64,000 nt of DNA from NCBI GenBank assembly GCA_003988855.1, contig QYAI01000035.1:62001-126000 (forward strand), read 5' to 3'. This document shows, piece by piece, positions 44,361 to 58,169 of this stretch; within the stretch, counting starts at the first letter, position 1; every line of letters starts with the position of its first letter. This stretch comes from Arachnopeziza araneosa (lineage: Eukaryota; Ascomycota; Leotiomycetes; Helotiales; Arachnopezizaceae). The translations under genes and the position numbers were made by a program. The notes below the pieces were generated by a model. That model saw nothing but the letters and a program-made list of their open reading frames with translations, had not been told where the DNA came from and did no database searches.

Positions 44361-45861
44361 CTATTCTACCATCATCGTATCATCGCCGTCAAAAGCCATT
44401 GGCTCAGGTTCAATCGCTACGCCCCGACCTCTACCTTCTAACAATTCTCTTCTAACCTCGGGTCCAATTTTCGAATGGCCTTTGGTAAGCAAGAGGTCTA
44501 GCAAGGCCTCTCTCTGGTCCTCCGTGATATCATTTCTATATCTCTGGGCAAATGCAAGCAAGCTTTGATGCCAGATAACGGGTAACCTCCCTTCCATCCC
44601 AGAGAGACCTCCCGCGCTGTCTCTCATATTTTCAGGCGTTATGCTCGCAGGATCGACGCTCCGAAATCGCAGGAAATGGAAAACCAAGGCGTCAATAACC
44701 TGAAACGGCAAAGCATATTTCTTTTCAAGGAGAGCTTTGATGAAGATATTTGTAGCTCCGCCACCTTCCGTCCCAGCAGATGATTCCTGTGCTGCAATAT
44801 CACAGAGCCCTTTAAGAGCGGCTGCCGAGTGAAGGACCGGTACTGATACTCGCACGAGAACCGCTGAAATGATGTGCGCTTCGCGTAACGTGCAGGTCCC
44901 ACTTCCGACCAGCGGGAAAAGAAAGCCTTTGAACCACGCAGCAGGTTTGTATAGTCCTTTTTTCAGAGCATTGAATAGATGCACATTCAGTTTTTTGGTT
45001 TCGTGAATCTCTTCTCGTACCCGGTCAAGTATCACCATTTCTAAGAATCTTTGCGCAGTGGCTGGAGTGCTTGAAATAAATATTTTGGTTGCTTCATAAC
45101 AAGCATTTGGGGTCCAGCTTTCGGGTCGGGTTATTTCGAGGATATCCTCCCATCTGGGGACAGTAGGGAGGATTTTGAATGGCTTGGGCAATTTTCCAGA
45201 CTTATATCGAGACAGTATGAGACCAACTCTGCAGCCAATCAGTACTTGAAAGAGAAAGAGAGCAGATAACTTACTTTGTGTAGACTTCTACAACCTTCTC
45301 AGGAATCTCGAAATCTTCATCCACCGGTCCTGGAATACCTTGCGCCCTAGCTTCATCGCGCGCTTGTGCGGCCTCATGTGCAGCTATCTTCTCTAGTATC
45401 AAGTCCGCCAAGTTTGTCCCAGTTCCTTCGTCTTCCTTCCCCGCCTGTCCACCCCAACCATGTGTCAATAATGGATCTTCCTGAACCGGAAAGAATTTAT
45501 TGAATGTTTCTAGATCTGTGACCTCGACCTCTTCGATTTCCTCTTCTTCATCTCCCCATTCTTCATATTCAATCTCTTGTCCGGCATCGTCCCCGTCATC
45601 AGGGAACCTTGACTCAAAGTCAAAAGCTGGATTCGCGGTAGATCTATTCGTTTCGGCGTCTTGATCGGCTAATTCTTGCCCCATCCGTAAAATCTTCCTC
45701 GAGGCTTTCGAATCCACGAATTGATCACCCTCATCTTGGAAGGTGGATTTGCGTTTCTCAGCTCGAACTTTGAGAGGCCCTGAGGCTGTTATATCCGCTT
45801 CTAAAGGGTTATGTCGCCTTGCCTGGCGAGCAGGAGATATTGGAGTCGTGGCTTTAGGCAT
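44361..45861 (-). CDS. ENP1: Bystin / Enp1, 40S ribosome biogenesis factor
   Basis: Essential nucleolar factor for processing and export of pre-40S ribosomal particles. Exons on the minus strand are 45861-45275 and 45228-44361, giving 484 residues. The N-terminal third is basic then acidic (EEWGDEEEEIEEVEVTDLE), followed by FNKFFPVQEDP, which is typical of Enp1. The bystin domain starts across the splice site (VGLILSRYKSGKLPKPFKIL) and continues with WTPNACYEATKIFISSTPAT, RVREEIHETKKLNVHLFNAL, LKKGLYKPAAWFKGFLFPL and LPVIWHQSLLAFAQRYRNDI. The C-terminal tail is acidic and Met-rich. ATG 45861 is used, since the upstream in-frame sequence is not family-like. Confidence 0.93.
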
Positions 45862-46180
45862 TGTGAGAGGTAAAGGCACGAGAATATGAGATTCGTGGAA
45901 TTTTAGAAAATTGTTGCAATCGATTAGGAACATTTTGGCGCTAAGATAAGATAAGTACGCCCCGCCCTCTCGCTTGCCCCCTTTTGTAAACTCGCTTCAC
46001 CATTATTTACAGCCGTCAGTACGTATTTGATCTTTAAGTTATGTTCTAACCAGGGTTCTGCGCTTGTTAAATTTAACTGCCGGCTCACAATATACTCTGA
46101 GCAATTATCCGTGGCACTCAGGTAAAGATGTTGATAACAATACTTCAGACTATGCGTCAATAAAATGACAAGACCCCCTC
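45862..46180. other. Intergenic region between bystin and the SDR gene
   Basis: 319 bp carrying the bystin promoter and the SDR 3' UTR, both genes being on the minus strand. Nothing else seen. Confidence 0.4.
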
Positions 46181-47385
46181 TCACTTCTCTTGTGACTTGA
46201 GCTTAGCAGCGAATTCCCTGTATGATCCCTTGGTTACATCCGTAACCCAATCTACCCCGATTGGAGTCCACCCTAATTCCTCCCTAGCCTTCCTATTACT
46301 AGCTCGGCATTCTTGCATGCTAAACATAGTCAAGATAAATCCTAATTTGTCTTCCTTGGATGCTTCTTCTTGGGTAGCTGACCGAACTGGGACATCAACG
46401 AGCTTCCCAATAGCCTCAGCAATGTCCTTGCCAGTGACATTTGTTGCTCCTGAGCCGTTAAAGATGGCTCCCGTTGTATGCTTTGCTGCCGCAAGATAGA
46501 GAGTTGCTGCATCATCGACGTGAAGGGTTGTCGTACGAGCACTTCCTTCTCCAACATAAAGCGACTCTCCAAGAGCAACAGCTTTCCCGATCATCCATGG
46601 AGTAAAGGCAGATCCGGCTCTTCCATAAACGAAAGGCGCGAGACGAATGGAGCTGACTCGAATGCCGTCCTTGGCCTTGTCCATCGCATTTTGTTCAGAA
46701 AACATTCGAGCTTTGAGAGGGAAGTCTTCGCGAACAGGAGCAGTTTCATCGACCTCTCCACCATTAGGATCAGCCGCTGCCGAACTACAACCCGATGAGA
46801 TGACGAGAGCTTTGTTTGAGCCCTTTAAACCTCTGGCGATGGCATCCACAGCCTCTCGATCAACTCGCAAGATCTCATCATATGGTGTCTTTCCGCTGAA
46901 ATCATCTATCACCGAGTTAGCACTATAGAGAACTAGAGATTTTGAGGAAATCTCGAAGTTTGTCAGTTGTTTCTGGAGCCGAATACCCGCATATCCTTTG
47001 AGCTCTACTCTAAGATATCTCCTAAGCGAGGGACTCTAATGGAAAAGAAAGCGATTTAATATGCGAATAGACTTACGGATGAAAGCACAATGAATCACAA
47101 CATCAGCTTTGGCACTCTCCGATTCAAGGAGCTTAAGGGAAGAAAGGTCTCCTCGAATTGCGACAGCGCCAAGAGCTTTTAGTTTAGAATCTCCAGCTTC
47201 AGTCCGGGAGAGGCCATGAACGGTATGGCCCTCGGCCAAAGCTTTTTCTACACAAACAGAGCCAACTGAGCACAGAATTTAGCACTTTTACCCTCAATAG
47301 TCTTCAGAGAGCAAGAAGATACGCCTCTTTCTCTCCTGGGCGTGATCTTACCATATCCACTAGCGCCTGTTATGAAGAAATGCAT
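46181..47385 (-). CDS. NAD-dependent epimerase/dehydratase-family protein (extended SDR)
   Basis: Extended short-chain dehydrogenase-like protein; substrate unknown. Exons on the minus strand are 47385-47352, 47265-47077 and 46905-46181, giving 315 residues. Splicing yields the nucleotide loop FFITGASGYVGSVCVEKAL. Acidic DLSSLK follows in the second strand region, and the third exon joins as HCAFIHDFSGKTPYDE, which fits the usual HCAF(I)HDFS pattern. The catalytic Tyr region is not of the simple YxxxK type, as in many fungal atypical SDRs. Later motifs are RVSSIRLAPFVYGR, GSARTTTLHVDDAATLYLAA and NRKAREELGWTP. The second intron (171 nt) is longer than average; I chose its acceptor because it restores the family motif. 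Confidence 0.82.
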
Positions 47386-48233
47386 AGTGTAGTACCTATT
47401 GAAGCAAGATGTTTAACTTTGGACGAAGAAAGGTGCTGTGGAAATAGCGAGAGTGTAAGACAAGTATAAAATGAACTTGACCAAGAAAACAGCAATGGCA
47501 AGCCATTATGTAGAGGAGAATGAGCTCATATGGTAGAAGAGTGGAGCAATGCATGTCTGAACTGAACTACGATTCCTATTGTCACTCTGATTACTGCATG
47601 GCGGGCATGGATTTTATCACCGCCTCGTGCCTTAACTCCAACTTCAACTACCTTAAAGCCCAAACTCAACCTCCAACTATGAGGCTGAGCGGGCTGTTGT
47701 TCTCCCGTTGCTGCACAGCTAACCAATAGACGTGCTGCGTGAATTTCGATCTAACCTGATCTCGGTTACAGCAAGTGTGAATGCGAGACGAGGTTAGTCG
47801 AAAGCTTGACCATGACCACCCCTCAGGCAAAGGGGATGGAGTTTTGTGGAAATAGGATGCCGAAATTATGTCAACTTTTTCTTCCTGCTGCATAACCGGC
47901 TGTGAAGGTGAGAGTGAACGTGACTACGTACTGCAAATACAAAGTAAAAAAATACGTAATTGAACTTTTCTTGCGAAAATTGTCCTGTAGAATATTTCTT
48001 CTCTGTTCTTCTAACCTCCAACATTTCAATGCTATATGTGTTCATCTTAGTTAAAATACAACCCCTTCAATCATGACATTCGTCGCCAATCTTACCTCCC
48101 GAGCGGGAGGTGTCTCTTTCTAACAAACCAATACAACAGTCTCATGATATCATCTACACCAAAACGCCAGAAAGCACTACTGCTAGTGTTATGTAACACA
48201 TATGTAAGAAGAAGAAATAATTCGTGGCAGTAT
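47386..48233. other. Intergenic region with a short perfect inverted repeat
   Basis: 848 bp between the SDR start codon and the stop codon of the MFS gene upstream. It holds the SDR promoter and MFS 3' UTR. A perfect inverted repeat ACCTCCCG-AG-CGGGAGGT lies at 48094-48111. No gene seen. Confidence 0.5.
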
Positions 48234-50092
48234 CTACAAATTTGTGATTTCTTCGTTGACTATCGTATCTGTTTCCTCATCCATACGTTGGTTGCCTGGA
48301 ATTGCATCCTCAAGGTAGACTGCAAGATTGTTAGTAAGATATCGCCTGATCGGCTCAAGACTCACCATTTGGCCGTAGGCCCCAACTACACAAGAATGCT
48401 ACCACAAAGCAGCTGGCCAAAACAACAAAGACCGTTTGTGGGAATGTCCCTACGGTCCCAGCATAGATCAGGTTGAATATCAGGGGACATACTATCCTCG
48501 CAAGCGCATGCAGGAGCCCAGTTGCACCAAGTAATGATCCTATTCTGTCATGTGGGACGTGCTTAGTCAACGCGCTCTGTAAAGTTGGACTCCCAATGCC
48601 TCCTAAAGATGCCAAGATACCTGCGCACACAAACAATTCACCTCTGCGAACCACGGCATAGCCAGCATAGCCTATGACCTCCAGGAAAATAGCACAGCGG
48701 ATGATAGTCAATTCTAAGCTATCAGTGCCTGAACTGGGTTCAGGTTGGGCAATCCCTGATTCCCGCCGCTGCCGGTTGGCCCGACGTGTCCGGACAAAAT
48801 AGTTGATGAGAGGGAGGACAACTAATAGAGCAGTGACCCGGAAGGAATTTACTATCGAGGTGAAGACACTGATATCTGCAGTTGTCCATCCAAACATGTA
48901 ACCCGAGTAGTACACAACAACTGTTAAGGCACCCATGGCGACACCAAAAATGATAGTATCAACGGCGGCGAGGAGGATAAGGTTTGCTCGAAGGTGGTTG
49001 GAAGTCCCTTCGCCGGTTGGGAAAAGGACTTTCAATGGCGCCAGGATGTTGGCCTCGTTTACAAACCATGACCAACCACTGTGGGAAACCCGCGCGGCAT
49101 GCTTATCTTGAGCTAACTGCTGCCGTTTCTTGGTGAGAGATTCGGGAACTAGAAGGACGATGAAGAGGACGAAAAAGATGTGAACACCCATTGCGAAATA
49201 GAAGATAGTGATCAGGGTCCCAGATAGCGTGACAAGACCAGCTGCAATGAGTGGGCCGATTGCAATACCGGAAAATAAAGATGCATGGAAGTACCCAAAA
49301 GCTATGGCTCGCTTTTGCGGCGGAGTGCAGTCTGCTGCATAGGCATGAGTGATGGCCATGCCCACTGAGAATGAACCGCAGAGTCCGTCAAATACAGCAC
49401 CGACAAGTAACCAGTTGTAGTGTATGCGGTCTGGATATGTAGCAGCGAGAATGGTAATAATCTCGGATAAGAAGGCGCCCATGCTAGCTATACAGAGAAG
49501 CTTGAGACGGCCATAACGATCTGAGAGTGCACCAAGCTTCGGGGACATGATAGCACTTAATGTTCCCGTCACAATTGTGATATACAATGTAAACCTTGTA
49601 GCCAAAGCCTGGATCTCGGGGATTCTACACTGAGGGTTGTCGGAACCCAAAAGAATTGGGAAGATGACGAGTTCGGGGTTATCGCGTCCCCTTTCGATGA
49701 AGTATCCGCGACAAACAAGGGAGAGGATCATATTAAGTTTTGGAACCATAATGCCACCACCTGCGAGAGCAAACAGGAAGAAGGGAGGTAGAAGCCAGTA
49801 CATCTAAAGCTGTCAGTACGATTCGCATGTATTTGGCCAGCTCTCTTACAGAAGGCTTATGCCACCATGATAACCCTTCGAAATCATTCTCCCCAGCCCA
49901 TGAAGGCCTTCTGTCCTCATTATTATCTGAACCGCTTCCACTCCCACTGGCCAGCAATGGCGATGTCTCGTCGGATCTTTTGTTTTTCCCAAAGTCCTTG
50001 CCAAAATTCCTCTTTAATGAATCCGTTGCGCCCCAAAACTCTGATGGCGATGGGGCATCCCGTTCCGAAGTGTTCGTGTGTGCCATGTTCAT
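48234..50092 (-). CDS. Major facilitator superfamily transporter
   Basis: Twelve-helix secondary transporter. Exons on the minus strand are 50092-49850, 49803-48366 and 48319-48234, giving 588 residues. A cytosolic N-terminus of about 80 residues (SDETSPLLASGSGS, with an acidic-type LL motif) precedes the first helix (YWLLPPFFLFALAGGGIMVP). The MFS signature after helix 2 is SPKLGALSDRYGRLKLL, which resembles motif A of DHA1 or tetracycline-type carriers. CRIPEIQALATRFTLY precedes it, and CTPPQKRAIAFGYFHA follows helix 4. A loop near residue 455 is polar and the C-terminus is acidic. Resemblance is to the DHA1/Hiat1-like groups; the substrate cannot be named. Confidence 0.83.
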
Positions 50093-51217
50093 CTGCGCGA
50101 TGAATTGATGTTGATGCTAATCGCGTGCCTTGCTACATGAATATCCTATCTAGGTATGTCGCAATGAGGTCGAGGATGGTGCAACGGTTGATTTAATCCT
50201 CTGCGCTAGAATTCTCGAGTGTAGTGTTGGGCTTTAAGATGTATCGGCACATCATAGAATGGGGTTGAAGGAGACTAGCAGTCGTTATCAGAATCCTACC
50301 TATCCATTACTTATCTCAGAGAGGATGGTGCGCTGGCTTGTAAGAATTGTGCAAGGGGGTATCCCGAATCCCATGGTAATTGAGTCGCCTATCTCATCTT
50401 GGATCAAGGCACGACAAGAGGCTACGTAAGTCAACACGATTTGCTGCTCGAGTGCCTTGAAACGTGGAAGATCAAGACTCCTTTGCCGTTTCAACCGTTC
50501 GAAGGAGCGGCTGCTTGATAAGCTAAACAGCCACCTCAGAGGTTTGGGCTTCAACTGTCAACAGCATCCCCGAGCAATTCAGACCATTTTACAAGCATGA
50601 TTTGCTGGCAATCTTCAATAAAGCTCTCTGCTTGAGCAAAGAGAAGTCTTGACTGCCTCTCAAGACACGCATCAGTCTCAGACACGTTGAAACCGGCCCA
50701 AACTCGAGATTTGTATGTCGTCAAGAGACAACGACAAGGCCAAAGATGATGACGAAATAGACTGCACTTGCATATTCCGGCAGGCACAAACTCCGATTTC
50801 CGAATCAGCTGATGATGGGATGGGGGTGGTTGGATGAATCACAACATTTTGTCAATTGTTTCCTACCCCAACATTCGAAACAATTTGAGAAAGACAACCT
50901 TCAACAATCCATCGTAGACAACACCTCTCTCGTTGAAGACTTTCTCGATTATCTCGATCCGTTCCTGCAAACCTTCTTAGGAATTCCACAAGCTCTCATT
51001 TCAATAAGGGATGATTGGCTTCATGCTGTCCTCCCTCGCGAGTTTCGCCTCCGAGACAATGCTCCGACGACTTTTCCAAGAGGAGGCTAAACCGATGAAA
51101 GATCACGGTTGCCAAGGATAGATATTCAAAAGTTAGGTGAAAGCTTCACGTAGAGTTCAAGTGATTAGATGACCTTGAGATGAATCGTCTATTATGTGCC
51201 TCTGAAGCCGGCCACTT
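50093..51217. other. Intergenic region, about 1.1 kb
   Basis: Between the MFS start codon and the ferrochelatase stop codon. Two abutting minus-strand frames (50787-50551 and 50554-50300), offset by one frame, could be read as a decayed coding sequence, but they show no domain I can name. No repeat or RNA gene seen. Confidence 0.4.
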
Positions 51218-52600
<1,383 letters not shown>

Positions 52601-52975
52601 GGTTTCGCAAATCTGTCCTCAACGAAAGTAGTAGGTGACTGGTTTTTGTCGGAACAAGCACAGTACATCTCCAGGCGCTCAATTGATGAGGCCAAATATC
52701 GAAGATCTTCTTTTGAATAGACAAGGTTCTCGATGATAGGCCTAGCGGTGCTGACCCACCTCAATCAACAAATCTTGATTGGTGCCGCTCCACTGCAGCT
52801 GCACGTGCAACCGTGTCAGTGGCGATCAGCCGGCCTCGCGTCTGCCTGCGCCAATCTCAAACATTCGTCATAAAGATCCCGCAAGCACCTTCGAAATTCT
52901 CGGGGATTTCTCAGACACTTTGCACTGTCATTGATATGGTCAATCACATCTGAGTCGCCAAATCATACATGCAAG
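52601..52975. promoter_or_regulatory. Divergent promoter region (ferrochelatase / Ku70)
   Basis: 375 bp between the divergent start codons. It contains an inverted-type GC-rich patch near 52792-52812 (CCACTGCAGCTGCACGTGCA) that includes a CACGTG E-box-like core at about 52803. Its use is unknown. Confidence 0.45.
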
Positions 52976-55013
52976 ATGGCAGAAGAAAAAGAGGGTTGGA
53001 GGCCAGAAGAGAAGGACGAGGATGAGGAACTCGATGAAAGTGTTAGTCTTCTCGTATTATTTGTGATCGATGCTTACCATCGCAGAACTACATTGCCCAG
53101 AAAGATGCCGTACTCTTCGCGATTGATGTCAGTGATAGCATGCTTGCAGCACCGCCACCCTCAGGCGACAAGAAAGCCGAGAAGGATAGTCCTACCATCG
53201 CTGCCATTAAATGCGCATATCAGATCATGCAGCAACGAATTATATCGAGTCCGAAAGATATGATGGGAGTTTTACTCTTTGGCACAGAAAAAACGAAATT
53301 TCAAGATGGGGATGGCAACGGTCGAGGTGGCCTTGCATATCCTTATTGCTATCTCCTCAATGACTTGAGTATCCCAGCAGCTGAGGATGTCAAAAATCTG
53401 AGGGCTATTGTTGAAGACGATGAAGAATCGAGAGATTTACTAGTGCCTACTGAAGAATCGGTTTCCATGTCGAATATGCTCTTCTGCGCCAATCAAATAT
53501 TTACAACACGAGCACCCAATTTTGGATCACGGCGATTATTTATTATAACAGACAAGGATGATCCTCACTCGACAGACAAGAATTCTAGATCTCAAGCCGC
53601 GGTGAGAGCTAAAGATCTCTACGATCTGGGTGTTGTGATTGAGCTGTTCCCCATCTCACATCCAGACCATGATTTTGACCGAACAAAATTCTACGACGTA
53701 ATTTAGGACATCCGTACTTGAATTCTTGCTAACTTGCCTAGGATATTATTTATCGTGACCCTGCTGAAGGGGATGAATTGGCAACTGCGCCGTCAAACTT
53801 CAAATCGTCTGGCGGAGAGGGTATTTCTCTGTTGAGTAACCTCATCTCAGACATCAACTCAAAACAAGTTGCAAAACGGACGTTATTTTCGGAACTCCCT
53901 TTTGAGATTGGACCTGATCTAAAGATCTCTGTCAAGGGATATAATCTACTTCAGAAAGCAGCACCGGATCGAAGTTGCTATGTCTTTACGGGAGGCGAGA
54001 CTAACCAGCTTGCAGAAGGTCATTCTGCGCGGCTAATAGAGGATGAAGCTAGATATGTTGAGAAGACTGAGATTAAAAAAGCCTACAAGTTCGGCGGCTC
54101 ACAAATTATGTTTACTCCTGAAGAACAAAAGGAGTTGAAAAATTTTGGCTCTCCTATCCTTCGCATTATTGGTTTCAAACCTCAGTCACTGTTGCCAATC
54201 TGGGCGTCGATAAAGAAGTCGACATATATTTATCCTAGTGAAGAATCTTTCGTCGGCTCAACGCGAGTTTTCTCTGCGCTCTGGCAAAAACTCCGCAAAG
54301 ATAACAAGATGGGTGTTGCTTGGTATATTGCGAGAGTCAACGCCACTCCCTTACTCGTTGCGATTCTTCCATCATCAGAAAGGATTGATGAAAGCACTGG
54401 CCAACAAATCATACCTGCTGGGTTGTGGCTTTATCCACTTCCATTCGCTGACGATTTGCGTTCGCTCCCGGATCAGCCAAAACCAGTTGTTGCTTCAGAT
54501 GTTCTTGTTGACGAGATGCGGAAAATAGTTCAACAATTACAACTTCCCAAGGCCATTTATGATCCGACCCGATACCCTAATCCCTCCCTTCAGTGGCATT
54601 ATCGGATTCTACAAGCCATAGCACTCGAGGACGAACTTCCTGACACCCCTGAGGATCTTACGGTTCCAAAATATCGACAAATAAACAAGAGAGCAGGTGA
54701 GTATATCAACAAGTGGGGCCTCCTCTTGGAAGAACAGACACGAGCATACCAGAGTTTACGGAAGGATGGCATGAATCTCAAGCGTGGGAGCGATGGAGAT
54801 GATCCTCCCAAAAAGAGGCTGAAGGCTGAAGGTTCAAAGCAAGGTCTTGAAGGGTTGAACCATGAAGAGCTCAAGAAAATCGTGGGCAAGGGTGATGTAG
54901 GAAAATTCACAATGTCCGACTTGAGGGAATGGCTGAAGGGGAAGAAGTTGAGTACCAACGGGAAGAAGCAAGAATTAGTGGCGAGAATTGAGGGTTGGGT
55001 TGAAGAGAATTGA
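52976..55013 (+). CDS. KU70: Ku70, DNA end-binding subunit for non-homologous end joining
   Basis: Forms a ring with Ku80 on broken DNA ends and starts end joining; known as mus-51 in Neurospora. Exons 52976-53041, 53086-53697 and 53742-55013 give 649 residues. The acidic N-terminus is followed by the vWA-like domain ([51 protein letters not shown]). Then comes the Ku core beta-barrel ([50 protein letters not shown] segment; [20 protein letters not shown]). The tail is a SAP DNA-binding domain ([32 protein letters not shown]) preceded by a basic stretch (PPKKRLKAE). All domains are complete, so the gene looks functional. Confidence 0.95.
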
Positions 55014-56254
55014 ATGTCCAGGAAGACTTTTTGCCTCACTAAGCGAAATGTATGAGCTTCTACCATTGCAAAACTGCATGAAATGCTTGCTGCCAAGACT
55101 TTAGGCCGCTTTGTTTCTCTAGGTAGGTTCGTAACGAGCAATGTTCTGTTGAGAGCACGAAGGGCATAGACTTTCTGAAGAATCTTCCGGATGATATTTG
55201 CAACGCGCAGGCAAAAGAAGGGAATCTCGTAGCAATTCGTAATCAATGATATCCAGTTGCCACTAGCAATATCAATCAGCCTCATAGCCCCACTGTGAGA
55301 CCCGTATTCAGTTTGAAGATGTCTCTCTCCTACAGCCGAAGGGAGAAGATTGAGACTGATCACATGAATCCGGACGTCGTTGCATGATTGAGCCCGGTTC
55401 CAGTTTCACGCAGCCCAGGGTCGAGAGGGCAGTATATACTGGTTATTCAGAGGTAGAAGCGAGTATTCTCGAGACGGTGTGTCGCTGTCGTTATTGCACA
55501 ATCGCAGCGCGTTGGTTGGTTTGCCGTCGTCCCTATCCCACCGCAGCGATGAGGAGGATGGGCTGAAGGAGGATATCAGGCGCAATTAAAGTCTTGTACG
55601 TATCGGCGTCGTTCGTTTCACGGCGTCGGAGGGAGGGAGCCTTGTGGCGCTCTGATAGGGGCTTGCGAGATACGGATCGCCTTACAGCGCCCAAAAATCA
55701 GGGCTTGCGGGGCTGTGCAATTTCATAAATCGTACATTAGGCGCGTATTCTCCAGGCGGCTTGCCCTGTCGCCAAGCCGTTTTTCCAGGCTCGTTACGGT
55801 CCCTGATACGGACAGGAATATGCATACAAAATTAGATGAGACAGTGACGGCACTGCCACGAATGAGATGGCCCTCTTCTCTCGTCGACTTCCTCGCCTTC
55901 AACTCCAAACACCTGTGCGCCCGTGAGGTTTCCATCTTCCATTCACCACAACGACCCCATTCCAACAGCGAGCGATAGTTGGCGCGGCGACGTGAATGTC
56001 TTGAGGAGGCTGGAACATCCAATATTGGCACTGTACATGTTTGAGGCGGGTTGGCTATTCAATTCGACCCTAGCTCTTCATATTAGAGGTACTCCGATAC
56101 GAAACACACGACAACCCCGAGCGAGCAGAAGGCTTTCGATCGCGCAGAGAGAAGAGCGACGGCGTACTTGACAGGAGCATCCAGAGATTCCCCTTTTGCG
56201 CCGTGGTGCTGACCCCTCACATTGAGCTGCTCTGGATGAGCAGATAGCGTTGAG
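55014..56254. other. Intergenic region, about 1.2 kb
   Basis: Between the Ku70 stop codon and the DUF300 gene start. Frames of up to about 100 codons occur on both strands, with no protein-like features. Should hold the Ku70 3' UTR and the downstream promoter. Confidence 0.45.
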
Positions 56255-58169
56255 ATGGGTTTCAATACAACATGTAATGCCACGTTGGATGACATGCGAA
56301 GTAGGTTCCATCTCCTGACGCTTGAACCAGAGTGCTGATGGCATCCAGTTACCTCGGAGGTCCCAATCGCGGGCTCCATGACCTTCCATACGTTGGGCAT
56401 GATAATCGCAGCTGCGACAGCCTTGATTGCCATAATTTTATCACTGTATCTAATTTGGATGCACGCACTACACTACACGAAACCATATGAGCAGAGGCAG
56501 TAAGTTGAGCCTCTCGATGCCCGTCTCCAGCTAACACCTGCAAGCATTATTCGCATTCTTTTCATGGTGCCGATCTATGCAACAGCTTCGTTCCTCACCT
56601 TCTGGTTCTATTGGCATGCCGTCTACTTCCAAGTTCTTTCCGACTGCTACGAAGCCTTCGCGATCGCCTCATTCTTCGCCCTGCTCTGTCATTACATTGC
56701 GCCGACTCTGCACGATCAGAAGGACTACTTCCGAGGCATCGAACCACGACCATGGGTCCTGCCTGTGAATTGGTTCAAGAGCCTCTGTGGAGGTGAAGTA
56801 GGTCCATGGAGGACTCCTAAATCTGGCTTGACTTGGTTCAATATCATCTGGATTGGAATTTATCATTACTGCTTTATCAGGGTTACCATGACAGTCACAG
56901 CCGTAGTCACCCAGTATTTCAATAAATACTGCGAGTCTTCAAATTCGCCTGTTTTTGCTCATATCTGGGTATGTTTCCTCTTGATATTGGGAGTTGAGCT
57001 AACAGTGCTAGATCTTGGTCATTGAGGGTGCAGCTGTCTCGATAGCTATGTACTGTGTGATCCAGTTCTACATCCAACTCCGCCAGGATCTTGCACCCCA
57101 TCGCCCATTCCTCAAGGTTGTAGCTATCAAACTTGTCATTTTCCTCTCGTTCTGGCAGAGCTTTCTGATCAGTATCCTCACTTCTGCAACCTTTAACGTT
57201 GTCAAACCCACAAGTACCGTAGCGTATCCAGACCTAAAGGTCGGAATTCCTTCATTACTTTTATGCATCGAAATGGCCTGCTTTGCTATTCTGCATCTAT
57301 TCGCATTCCCGTGGAAACCTTATAGAAAGGGATCCAAGGGTGTAGACTATCCGAACTCGCCTGGACTTAAGAACGAAATTGGCGACAAAAAGGGAGGGCC
57401 TCTAGGCATCATGGCTCTTGTTGATGCTATGAATCCATGGGATTTCGTCAAGAGTTTTGCTCGAGGGATCAAATGGCTCTTCGTCGGGGTTAAGCACAGA
57501 AAGGAAGACATTTCATATAAACGCGGATCTCTAGATTTTGGCAGTCCTAATGCTATGTCTTTAGAACCTCAGACGAGCCCTCCCCAAGGATACAGGCGCC
57601 CGGATGCTCTCCCTATCGCTGAAGAATTTCGACGAAGCAAGTTTGGCTTGCCGGGCTTCAGCACAGGCAATAAAGGCGACGATGAAGGTGCAGGCCTTAT
57701 TGAGCACGCTCAACCGAATCCGTTGAGTAGATCAGGCTATGTTCCTGCGCGGCAGAGATACGACTCAAATGGCCAAGACATTAGCTCTGGTGGTAGTCGA
57801 TACCAAGATCAATACGCGGCAGACAGCAGTCCTGACCGTTTAGTAGCCAATAACCCAACACCAGGTTCAATGCGAAGGCACGAGGAGAAGGACAAGCAGG
57901 AGAGTGAAGGCATTGGTATGGCTATCTCAGATACCCCAGAACCATATCAAAGCCATATTATACAAGAGCCTTATACATCGAATACAGCGTCAGACGCCTA
58001 TCTACAAAACAAACGCAAAGCAAGACAGCAACAGGGTGCAGCTCCCCCTTCAGAACAATGGGCTTCAAGTCAATCTCCAAGTGCGGCTGTACCTCATGTG
58101 CATAATGCGTTGTGGGGTTCAGAGCCGAATTCGAGAGAACAGAGTCAGACACGGAAAAACGAATTTTGA
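56255..58169 (+). CDS. TMEM184 / DUF300 family membrane protein (organic solute transporter Ost-alpha-like)
   Basis: Seven-helix membrane protein of the Ost-alpha/TMEM184 group; in fungi it is usually vacuolar or endosomal and of unclear function. Exons 56255-56300, 56349-56499, 56545-56968 and 57012-58169 give 592 residues. The first exon is only 46 nt (MGFNTTCNATLDDMR); I chose it because it gives the short N-glycosylatable leader typical of the family and keeps the frame into TSEVPIAGSMTFHTLGMIIA. Signature segments follow: HYTKPYEQRHIIRILFMVPI, LSDCYEAFAIASFFALLCHY and, in exon 4, FLSFWQSFLISIL. The C-terminal 250 residues are polar and disordered (Ser/Gln/Arg-rich). The single-exon start at 56378 is an alternative. 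Confidence 0.84.

Noticed and set aside
50300..50787. Two abutting minus-strand frames (85 and 78 codons) suggestive of a frameshifted gene
   Set aside because: No recognisable domain in either part and no good splice site to join them; kept only as a note in the intergenic entry.
54599..55363. 254-codon minus-strand frame at the Ku70 3' end
   Set aside because: Lies antisense to well-supported Ku70 coding sequence; translated composition has no family features.
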